Assembly (NCBI GenBank): GCA_025935515.1
Contig: JAICVC010000064.1
Coordinates: 1 to 10,864 of the forward strand
DNA from: Sphingomonas sp.
GTDB taxonomy: Bacteria; Pseudomonadota; Alphaproteobacteria; Sphingomonadales; Sphingomonadaceae
DNA length: 10,864 bases
Reading direction: 5' to 3'
Of the stretch, positions 5,170 to 10,864 are shown one piece after another. The notes beneath the pieces are model-generated. The model made no database searches and was not told the DNA's origin. It worked only from the letters and a program-made list of their open reading frames with translations. The position numbers were made by a program, and so were the translations under genes. Numbering within the stretch: position 1 is the stretch's first letter; every line of letters begins with the position of its first letter.

Positions 5170-7146
5170 GGCTTCGGTGGCCTCGCGCCTGGTCCAGGCG
5201 TAGAAGCCGAGGACGACCGCCAGGAAAATGACGATTCCGAGCGGGACCGCCCAGGGATTCTCGCTCACCAGCGCAAGCGGAGCGTCGCTCTGGGTCGCGG
5301 CCACGATGCCGGCATAAACCACCCCCATGATGCTCTCGCCAACAATGAGGCCGGTCGCGAGCAGCACGCCCATGCGCTGAGCGAATTCCGGGTTCGAGGT
5401 TCGCGCCGCCCATTTGTCGTAGAACCAGCCAAGCAGCGCACCGAGCGGAATGAGCAGTGTCAGGGCCATCGGCAGGTAGATGCCCATGCCGACCGCCAGC
5501 GGCGGCAGAGCGCCGCGCTTCGTCTTCCGCAGCACCTCATCGATGATGATGACCACGACGCCGATGCCGGCACCGATTTCGATCAGCGTCCAGTCGAACT
5601 GACCGCTCAACAGGCCCTGGGAGATTGCCGAGATGATCGAAGCCTGCGGCGCCGCCAACGCCGTGGCCTTGGCTCCAGGGGCGCCCTGGAAGCCGAAGGC
5701 AGTGTTGAGGAGATCGAGCACCGGCGGAATGACCAGCGCGCCGAAGATCACGCCCAGCACCAGCGCGACCTGCTGGCGCCAGGGCGTCGCTTCGACCAGT
5801 TGCCCGGTCTTGAGATCCTGCAAATTGTTGTTTGAGATCGTCGCTACGCCGAACACCACGGACGTGACAAACAACGCGAAAGCGACGAGCGATTTCGATG
5901 CGTCGCCGGTCGCATGCGGAAAGAGCAGGACCAGGATCAGCGAAATGCCGACGACGGCGAGGATGCCGACGCCGGAAATGGGGCTATTCGATGCGCCGAT
6001 CAGACCCGCCATATATCCGCAGACGGCGGCGATCACGACGCCCGCGATGAGGATGTAGACGATGCTGGAGATAATCGTCGCGGTGGGGTTGGCGGCAATC
6101 GGGTTGGTGCTCGCAAAGGCGTAGAGCAACAGTCCAATCGGAATCATCGAGACGAGGATCGTCAACGCCACGATGCCGATCGGAATGTCCCTTTCGGTGA
6201 TCGGCAGCGATCCCGCGCGTCCGGCCTTGCGCTCGCGATTGGCGGCGAGCGCTCCGCTGATTCCGCTGATGATGGGCCCGATAATCCGAAGCAAGGTCCA
6301 GATCGCGGCGATTCCGATGGTGCCGGCGCCGATGAAGCGGACCTTGCCGACGAATACGCCGCCGACGAAATCACCGAGGCTGGTGCCGGCCGGCATTGCC
6401 GCGAGCGACGTATAGTGGGGCACGAGGTACGCCCAGCTGATCAGCAGGCCGACGAACATCGCGATCCCGACGGTCAGGCCGACCAGGTGGCCAACGCCGA
6501 TCAGCAGCATCGACAGACTGCCGGAGACGGCCGTGGCGCCCGAGCCGACGTTGAATGCCTTGGCCGCCTCGGAGGCGAGAAGCCTCGTTTGTGCGAGCGC
6601 ATAGAAAGCCGCGGACGCAATCGAGCTCCACACGATCAGCATCAGGCCCCGGCGGTTCTCTTCGGCGCCGCCGATGCCCGAGCCCACCTTGAGCACTTCC
6701 GCCGCGGCGATGCCTTCGGGATAAGGGAGGTCGGTGCCGGTGACGAGCGCGCGCCGCAGCGGCACCGAATACATGACCCCGAGAATGCCCCCGATCCCGA
6801 TTACCGCTACCGACAGCCAATAAGGGAAGCCGGTCCACCATCCGATCATGACCAAACCTGGCAGGACGAAGACGATCGCCGAGAGCGTGCCGGCGGCCGA
6901 CGCGATCGTCTGGACGATGTTGTTCTCCTGGATGGTCGCATCGCGAAACGCCTTGAGCACCGCCATCGAGATGACCGCGGCCGGGATCGAGGTCGCGACC
7001 GTCAGGCCGATCTTGAGGCCCGCGTAGACGTTGGCGGCGGTCAGGATCACGGTCAGCACTGCGCCGAGGATGATGCCTCGAAGCGTCAGCTCCTTGATAT
7101 CGCCGGCCCCGCGAAGGCCCCGAGAAGTGTCGTCCCGACTTGCCAT
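5158..7146 (-). CDS. OPT family oligopeptide transporter
   Basis: An inner-membrane protein of 662 residues with roughly 14-16 hydrophobic segments. The family as a whole moves oligopeptides or metal-chelate complexes driven by protons; the substrate here cannot be told. Motifs shared with bacterial OPT proteins are the opening ELTLRGIILG and NVYAGLKIGLTVATSIPAAV (39-58), NNIVQTIASAAGT (75-87), LPYPEGIAAAEVLK (140-153), GYMAGLIGASNSPISGVGI (377-395), NNLQDLKTGQLVEATPWRQQ (440-459) and GMGIYLP (553-559). The ATG at 7146 has a ggag site (7153-7156) six bases upstream, within the end of the DUF4440 gene, and is one base from that gene's stop. Translation is therefore probably coupled to it. The 3' end overlaps panE on the opposite strand by 12 bases. 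No truncation is seen. Confidence 0.96.
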   Translation of the reverse strand: MASRDDTSRGLRGAGDIKELTLRGIILGAVLTVILTAANVYAGLKIGLTVATSIPAAVISMAVLKAFRDATIQENNIVQTIASAAGTLSAIVFVLPGLVMIGWWTGFPYWLSVAVIGIGGILGVMYSVPLRRALVTGTDLPYPEGIAAAEVLKVGSGIGGAEENRRGLMLIVWSSIASAAFYALAQTRLLASEAAKAFNVGSGATAVSGSLSMLLIGVGHLVGLTVGIAMFVGLLISWAYLVPHYTSLAAMPAGTSLGDFVGGVFVGKVRFIGAGTIGIAAIWTLLRIIGPIISGISGALAANRERKAGRAGSLPITERDIPIGIVALTILVSMIPIGLLLYAFASTNPIAANPTATIISSIVYILIAGVVIAAVCGYMAGLIGASNSPISGVGILAVVGISLILVLLFPHATGDASKSLVAFALFVTSVVFGVATISNNNLQDLKTGQLVEATPWRQQVALVLGVIFGALVIPPVLDLLNTAFGFQGAPGAKATALAAPQASIISAISQGLLSGQFDWTLIEIGAGIGVVVIIIDEVLRKTKRGALPPLAVGMGIYLPMALTLLIPLGALLGWFYDKWAARTSNPEFAQRMGVLLATGLIVGESIMGVVYAGIVAATQSDAPLALVSENPWAVPLGIVIFLAVVLGFYAWTRREATEALAA

Positions 7147-7147
7147 C

Positions 7148-7552
7148 CTATTCTCCAGTCAGCTTGCAGGCGCCCGGCGGGGCGGGAGTCGAGTGGCGGC
7201 GGATCGCCTGCCAGCGGCCGTCGTCCTTCACCCAGACGTCGGTCAGCACCACGCAATCCTCAATGATCCGACCGAGATATTTGAGCCGCCAGCGGGCGTG
7301 AACGGTGCCGATCATCACGTCCTTGGCAACGGTCGCATCTTCGACGTCGACGTCGATCGCATCGACCTCGCGGCGCTGGATCGCGTCCAGCCATTCGTCG
7401 CGGGTCATCATGAATGGGCCGGTCGAGCGCGTGCCGATCAGCACGAAATCCTTGTGGATGAGCGAGTGCAGCCGCTCCATGTCCTTGCTGCACAAGGCAT
7501 CGCGCCATTCGCGCTCGAGCCCGTCGATCACCTGACAGTTCGGATCCGCCAC
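7148..7552 (-). CDS. NTF2-like (DUF4440/SnoaL-fold) protein
   Basis: A small soluble protein of 134 residues with the NTF2-like cone fold pattern: an N-terminal helix (VIDGLEREWRDALCSKDMER), then KDFVLIGTRSTGPFMMTRDE, WLDAIQ, and the closing strands VHARWRLKYLGRIIEDCVVL and TDVWVKDDGRWQAIRRHST. This pattern (ERxWxxAL..kD...L..l...DFv..G...G...tRdeWL) is typical of DUF4440 proteins, which range from enzymes to binding proteins; no catalytic role can be read here. The start is GTG (7550-7552), with ggag ten bases upstream and agagg closer in. There is no signal peptide. Its stop is one base from the transporter start, suggesting joint translation, but whether it serves the transporter is unknown. 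Confidence 0.9.
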   Translation of the reverse strand: MADPNCQVIDGLEREWRDALCSKDMERLHSLIHKDFVLIGTRSTGPFMMTRDEWLDAIQRREVDAIDVDVEDATVAKDVMIGTVHARWRLKYLGRIIEDCVVLTDVWVKDDGRWQAIRRHSTPAPPGACKLTGE

Positions 7553-7568
7553 TAACCTCTTTCTCCTC

Positions 7569-7585
7569 GGCCTTCTCTTAAGGCC
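7569..7585 (-). other. Perfect hairpin over the stop of the exported hypothetical gene
   Basis: ggcctt (7569-7574) and aaggcc (7580-7585) form a perfect six-base stem with a five-base loop. On the minus strand it covers the TAA stop of the gene ending at 7578 and is followed by the purine-rich ribosome site of the DUF4440 gene rather than by T residues. It is not a standard terminator. It might slow exonucleases or modulate the next ribosome site, or be chance. Confidence 0.35.
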
Positions 7586-8183
7586 GCATTCGCATAAAGC
7601 GAATCTCGCTGTCGTAACGATTCAGGATAAGCCCGCGCGGGGTCAAGACCAGCGGCTCGCGGTCGAAGGCGGCAGTGCCGAGATCATTGGCATGGAAGCG
7701 CAAGAGAAGGCGATGGCCGCGGTCGGGGCTCAGCACGAAATGCCCGGCAACCGTACCGTAAACCGGCACCAGCGGATCGATGGTCAAGAGCTTGTGCCCG
7801 CCGCTGTCGACGCGCCCTTCGCTGTCGGTCGTGACCCGGCCTCGATGGCCCGAGGCATCGGTCGCGATCGCGTCAAGCCGATAGCTCGCGCCGAAACCCG
7901 GCGGCTCCAAGTTCAGCCAAATCTCGCCAACCGGCGCCGGATCGTCGCGGACCAGCTCGAAGCTCGGCCGCCGCGGCGCCGGCTTCGTGGTGAGCCGCAC
8001 GGTCTTGCCGTCGAACGTCCAGCCGCCCTCGGCATTCTCGGACACCGCGCCGTAATCGAGCTGGTATTGGAAATGCCCATCTTTCCGGAGCTCGAGCGAC
8101 GCCCCGACCTCCATCTGCTGCGCCTCGTAAAGCCCGACAACGCTCGCGGCCGGGGCAAGCAGCAGGGCCGCGAGCGGGATCAT
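7578..8183 (-). CDS. Exported hypothetical protein, beta-rich
   Basis: I recognise no named family. The 201-residue protein starts with a hydrophobic stretch (MIPLAALLLAPAASVVGLYE) that could be a signal peptide, although it lacks the usual positive residues before the hydrophobic core. The remainder looks like a beta-sandwich or lipocalin-like fold. Its first unit, VGASLELRKDGHFQYQLDYG (26-45) with EGGWTFDGKTVRLTTKP (52-68), follows the pattern common in small periplasmic proteins (L.L..dG.F.Y.l.yG...e.a.G.W...g..v.L). Later strands include VPVYGTVAGHFVLS and REPLVLTPRGLILNRYDSEI. There are no cysteines. No other in-frame ATG, GTG or TTG was seen just upstream, so the ATG at 8183 is kept. 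It lies 40 bases after the DUF4236 gene on the same strand. Confidence 0.84.
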   Translation of the reverse strand: MIPLAALLLAPAASVVGLYEAQQMEVGASLELRKDGHFQYQLDYGAVSENAEGGWTFDGKTVRLTTKPAPRRPSFELVRDDPAPVGEIWLNLEPPGFGASYRLDAIATDASGHRGRVTTDSEGRVDSGGHKLLTIDPLVPVYGTVAGHFVLSPDRGHRLLLRFHANDLGTAAFDREPLVLTPRGLILNRYDSEIRFMRMRP

Positions 8184-8223
8184 CCCCGCCGGCGCTCGCG
8201 CTCGTTGGAGAATCGAATCCTCG

Positions 8224-8520
8224 TCATCCCGTGTCTGAAAAGAGGCGCTTTAACGTCCGCGCGAGCCAGTCCTTTGGCCGCGTCTCCCGCTCGCCTGGAA
8301 TGACAGGATTGTCTTCGACGGTTTCGGGTGTCGACACCGTCTGGGCATCGGAAAGCGACTGTCTGAAATATAGTCCCTCGCGTCCGGCGTGGATGTACTT
8401 TCCTCGTGGTCCGGAGCCAATTCGCAGGCCCTTCACTCCAACCGACGTACCGATGCCTGATTTCGACAGGTTAAACCTTATCGGACCCACCTTCAGACTT
8501 TTCCGAAGATACCAAGCCAT
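8224..8520 (-). CDS. DUF4236 domain protein
   Basis: A protein of 98 residues. The N-terminal half (MAWYLRKSLKVGPIRFNLSK, then SGIGTSVGVKGLRIGSGPRG and KYIHAGREGLYFRQSL) is a clear DUF4236 domain, a short beta-rich module of unknown function found in many bacteria, either alone or before membrane or zinc-ribbon domains. The ATG at 8520 has a strong ggggag site five bases upstream. The C-terminal part is unlike the domain: an acidic linker (about 57-72), then VIPGERETR and a basic amphipathic stretch (KDWLARTLKRLFSDTG). The DNA under this tail has cgtcatccc at 8222-8230 and aatgacag further in, recalling the palindromic repeats of this genome, so the tail may be repeat-derived; this is weak. 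No function can be inferred. Confidence 0.9.
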   Translation of the reverse strand: MAWYLRKSLKVGPIRFNLSKSGIGTSVGVKGLRIGSGPRGKYIHAGREGLYFRQSLSDAQTVSTPETVEDNPVIPGERETRPKDWLARTLKRLFSDTG

Positions 8521-8595
8521 AGCGACTCCCCTTTTCCCTCGGTCGAGCAGCCAAGATGCAACAAACGCCCGATGGGGGAACGAACGTGTGCCGGG

Positions 8596-9438
8596 TCACG
8601 TCGAACTAGTGAACCCGCACTGCTTCTGCTCCATGGGAATCTGCTTGGTGATACGTGTGGCGTTCTCGGAATAGGCCTGCGTCACCGAGCCGCTGTTCAC
8701 CTGTTTGCCGCGAAGCGGGCTGACGTTCTGGCAGATGTGGAACACGTGCGGCGTGGTCGCCTTCTTCGCGCCATTCTCCGGCGCGATCCAGTAAACCACG
8801 TCAAGGCCGTTGGGGTTGGCAGTACTCTTGGTCGCGTCGGCGACGGTCTTCGAGTCCTCGGCGATGGCCTTGGCCTGTTCGGCGACCTCGGGCGAGCAAT
8901 CCTTGGTCGGCTGGTTGGCTTTGATCTCGGCCGCGCACTTGTTCATGTCCTCGGTGTACTGCTCGACCGACGCCGGATTGAAGTCGATCCCGATAAACGT
9001 CGCCGCCGCGGCCAGAACAACCCCGATGCCGCCAGCGATCTTCTTGTTCTTGGGATCCATGTCCTTGTCCATGAAAATCAGGACAATGAGCGGCAGGAAG
9101 GCGATGACCGTGATGATCGCGCCAAGCTGATTTTGAAAGAAGAACCGGGCCGCATCCGACTGCCGGGCCGGATCGTGCCTGTTGGCGGCCTTCCACATCA
9201 GGCTGCCTGCAATTGCAAAAACCGCGATCCCGACCAGGATGCCGATCAGCAGCGGCAGGTTGCCGTGGTCGAACTTATGTTGGCGGAGCAGCACGATGCC
9301 GGCGATTTCGCCGCCGATGGCAATGATCCAGGAAATCGCAGCGAAGATACGAAGGCGCGTGGCCGCGGACTTTTGGCCGTGCGTAGCACGCCATTCCTTG
9401 GTGACATCGACCTCTTCGGTTGACTTCTTGTCCGACAT
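8596..9438 (-). CDS. Four-helix membrane protein with His/Cys C-terminal tail, unknown function
   Basis: I do not recognise a named family. The 280-residue protein has a charged N-terminus, four hydrophobic segments (about 29-52, 61-83, 104-123, 133-152) and a soluble C-terminal region of about 125 residues. Charge distribution suggests both ends face the cytoplasm. The soluble part has Cys168 and Cys181 within a helical region, then VVYWIAPEN (214-222), HVFHICQNVSPLRG (231-244), GSVTQAYSEN and Cys274 close to the end. This order recalls a C-terminal motif in various bacterial proteins (vYw...g.vyH...C..l....i..Gt...A...gk...C..C), here with an insert and only one terminal Cys; that likeness is from memory. 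The ATG at 9438 has ggggg five bases upstream; a GTG seven codons earlier (9459) is less likely. Confidence 0.85.
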   Translation of the reverse strand: MSDKKSTEEVDVTKEWRATHGQKSAATRLRIFAAISWIIAIGGEIAGIVLLRQHKFDHGNLPLLIGILVGIAVFAIAGSLMWKAANRHDPARQSDAARFFFQNQLGAIITVIAFLPLIVLIFMDKDMDPKNKKIAGGIGVVLAAAATFIGIDFNPASVEQYTEDMNKCAAEIKANQPTKDCSPEVAEQAKAIAEDSKTVADATKSTANPNGLDVVYWIAPENGAKKATTPHVFHICQNVSPLRGKQVNSGSVTQAYSENATRITKQIPMEQKQCGFTSST

Positions 9439-9511
9439 TTTCGCCCCCAATATCGACACTTGCGCTGACGAGCGTCGAACAGGAAGTCTAACCCGCCTCG
9501 CGCGCCGTCAT

Positions 9512-9529
9512 TGCGCGAACTTTCGCGCA
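9512..9529. repeat. 18-base near-perfect palindrome between the protease and membrane-protein genes
   Basis: tgcgcgaa (9512-9519) and ttcgcgca (9522-9529) are exact inverted repeats with two bases between. The site lies 39 bases past the stop of the protease gene and 74 bases before the membrane-protein start, on a stretch of 129 bases without genes. In RNA it could form a seven-base stem with a four-base loop, but no T-run follows on the minus strand. It could be an operator, a weak terminator, or part of another degenerate palindromic repeat (cgtcattgcg starts at 9506). Confidence 0.45.
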
Positions 9530-9567
9530 GCAACAGCTACAGCGCAAGCGCGAAGCAGAGCCGAACG

Positions 9568-10864
9568 CTATTTCCCGCCGATATTGACACCGATGAACAG
9601 GGCGGGCGCGGTCCCGCGCTGAATCAACAGCAGCACGCTCGAGCGGCCGGCCTTGCGCGCCGCATCGACCGCCGCGACCACCTGGGACGGGGTGGTCACC
9701 GCCTGGTTGTTGACCGAGACGATGAGATCGCCACGCTGCAGACCCTGATCGGCGGCGCTGGCATTGGGCTCCACCGCCGTGATCATCACCCCGCGGGCTG
9801 TGGCCGGCAGGTTGGCGGCCCGGCCGAGTTCGGGGGTCAGCGGTGCCAGCGACAGCCCAAGCGCCCGCTGCGGGCTGGTCGGCGCGGTGCCGCTGCTGCC
9901 GCCCTGGTCGCCGGTGCCGCCGCCGGAAATGCGTGCAAGCGCCTCCTCCGTGGGCCGCTCGCCGACCTGGACCGTGACGGTCGCGCGCTTGCCGCCGCGG
10001 ATGATCTCCAGCGGGACGCGCGAGCCCACGGTGGTGTTGGCGATCAGGTACGACACGGTCTGGTCAGGCGTCACCTGCTGGCCGTTGACCTTGACGATGA
10101 CGTCGCCCTGGACGAGGCCGGCGCGCGCGCCGGGACCGCCCGGAACGACGGTGCGGACGATCTCGCCGCTGTCCTTGGGCAGCCCGAGCGTCGGCGCCAG
10201 GTCCTCGTCGAGCGGCTGGAGGCCGACGCCGAGATAGCCGCGTTGCGGGCGCTGGCCCTTCATCAGCGAATCGATCACCGGCTTGGCGAGCTCGGCGGGG
10301 ATCGCGAGGCCGATTCCGACCGACGCGCCGGTCGGGGAGATCAGCGCGGAATTGATACCGATGACATTGCCCTGGAGATCGAACATCGGGCCGCCGCTGT
10401 TCCCCATGTTGATTGCGGCGTCGGTCTGGATGTAGCGGTCGTAGGCGCCGTTGCCGGTAATGCCGCGGTGAAGCGCGGAGATGATCCCCGCGGTCACCGT
10501 GCTGCCGACGCCATAGGGATCGCCGATCGCGATCACCCAGTCGCCGACGCGCGACTTGGTGCTGTCGCCCCACCGGACGAAGGGCAGGCCGCGGCCCTCG
10601 ATCTTCAGCAGCGCGAGGTCGGAGGTATCGTCGCGGCCGATGATGCGCGCGGTAAATTCCCGCCGGTCGGTCAGGGTCACCGTCACTGTGTCGACGGTGC
10701 CGGTCCCGGTCAGGCCGGCGATGAGGTGGTTGTTGGTGACGATATAGCCGTCGGGCGAGACAACGAAGCCCGAGCCGAGCGATCCCGCCTCGCGAGTGCG
10801 CGGCTGACCCTGATCGCTACCTCCACCTCCGCCGCCGCTGTCGGGACCGACCGGCCCGCCGAAG
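9568..10864 (-). CDS. degP: Do-family (DegP/HtrA-like) periplasmic serine endopeptidase, N-terminus outside window
   Basis: A trypsin-like protease and chaperone of the cell envelope that degrades misfolded periplasmic and outer-membrane proteins. The frame is open to the window edge, so 431 residues are visible and the signal peptide and first part are missing. The visible part opens with a glycine-rich loop (GGGGGGS), then the protease domain with the full triad: His46 in YIVTNNHLI, Asp82 in DDTSDLALLKI and Ser156 in MGNSGGPMF. Two PDZ domains follow (about 207-302 and 334-431), starting at RGYLGVGLQP and ALGLSLAPLT and joined by a Gly/Ser/Thr linker. The GTG at 10686 is not the start, since the His motif lies upstream of it. 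DegP, DegQ and MucD cannot be told apart from this part. Confidence 0.96.
   Translation of the reverse strand, partial: FGGPVGPDSGGGGGGSDQGQPRTREAGSLGSGFVVSPDGYIVTNNHLIAGLTGTGTVDTVTVTLTDRREFTARIIGRDDTSDLALLKIEGRGLPFVRWGDSTKSRVGDWVIAIGDPYGVGSTVTAGIISALHRGITGNGAYDRYIQTDAAINMGNSGGPMFDLQGNVIGINSALISPTGASVGIGLAIPAELAKPVIDSLMKGQRPQRGYLGVGLQPLDEDLAPTLGLPKDSGEIVRTVVPGGPGARAGLVQGDVIVKVNGQQVTPDQTVSYLIANTTVGSRVPLEIIRGGKRATVTVQVGERPTEEALARISGGGTGDQGGSSGTAPTSPQRALGLSLAPLTPELGRAANLPATARGVMITAVEPNASAADQGLQRGDLIVSVNNQAVTTPSQVVAAVDAARKAGRSSVLLLIQRGTAPALFIGVNIGGK

Noticed and set aside
5914..7266. 450-codon plus-strand open frame opposite the OPT gene
   Set aside because: The composition is extreme (Asp, Arg, Gly, His) with no hydrophobic core. 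It mirrors the codon bias of the transporter on the other strand.
9568..10686. Protease starting at the internal GTG at 10686
   Set aside because: The in-frame sequence continues to the window edge and includes the catalytic histidine motif, so the true start is outside the window.
1..10864. CRISPR arrays, tRNA or rRNA genes, transposases, toxin-antitoxin or phage-defence genes
   Set aside because: I looked on both strands and saw no regularly spaced repeats, no tRNA-like cloverleaf and no such protein motifs.

Overview
The window is about 10.9 kb of GC-rich DNA from what looks like an alphaproteobacterium, most likely a sphingomonad (Sphingomonas and relatives). The grounds are the gene families (a DUF3035/BamF-type lipoprotein gene after lspA, a CtrA-like DNA-binding domain) and two kinds of short palindromic repeat with cgtca...tgacg ends of a type common between sphingomonad genes. 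The content is mostly housekeeping. I found no rRNA, tRNA, CRISPR array, transposase or phage gene.

Left part, plus strand (1-2830): the 3' end of ileS, then lspA (signal peptidase II), a DUF3035 lipoprotein gene whose start overlaps the end of lspA, a REC-less winged-helix regulator with a CtrA-like DNA-binding domain, and a small helical protein of unknown function. LspA processes lipoproteins and its overlapping neighbour is a putative lipoprotein, so the pair makes functional sense. A palindromic repeat lies inside the ileS reading frame and a second one fills the ileS-lspA gap.

Middle part (2827-5169): sseA (3-mercaptopyruvate sulfurtransferase, minus strand) converges on the small gene and shares a CTAG stop with it. 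Its start is 46 bases from that of queF (preQ0 reductase, plus strand), which is followed by panE (ketopantoate reductase). sseA and queF-panE are therefore divergent.

Right part, minus strand (5158-10864): reading leftwards, a periplasmic Do-family protease (N-terminus cut off by the window edge), a four-helix membrane protein of unknown function, a DUF4236 protein, an exported hypothetical protein, an NTF2-like DUF4440 protein, and an OPT-family transporter translationally coupled to it. The last gene overlaps the end of panE by 12 bases. Gaps are short and no stretch over 300 bases lacks a gene.

I see no clear new multi-gene system. The best leads are the palindromic element that appears to have inserted in frame into ileS, with a possible 5-base target duplication; the apparent loss of one zinc ligand in the same protein; the coiled-coil CtrA-like regulator without a receiver domain; and the membrane protein with a conserved-looking His/Cys tail.
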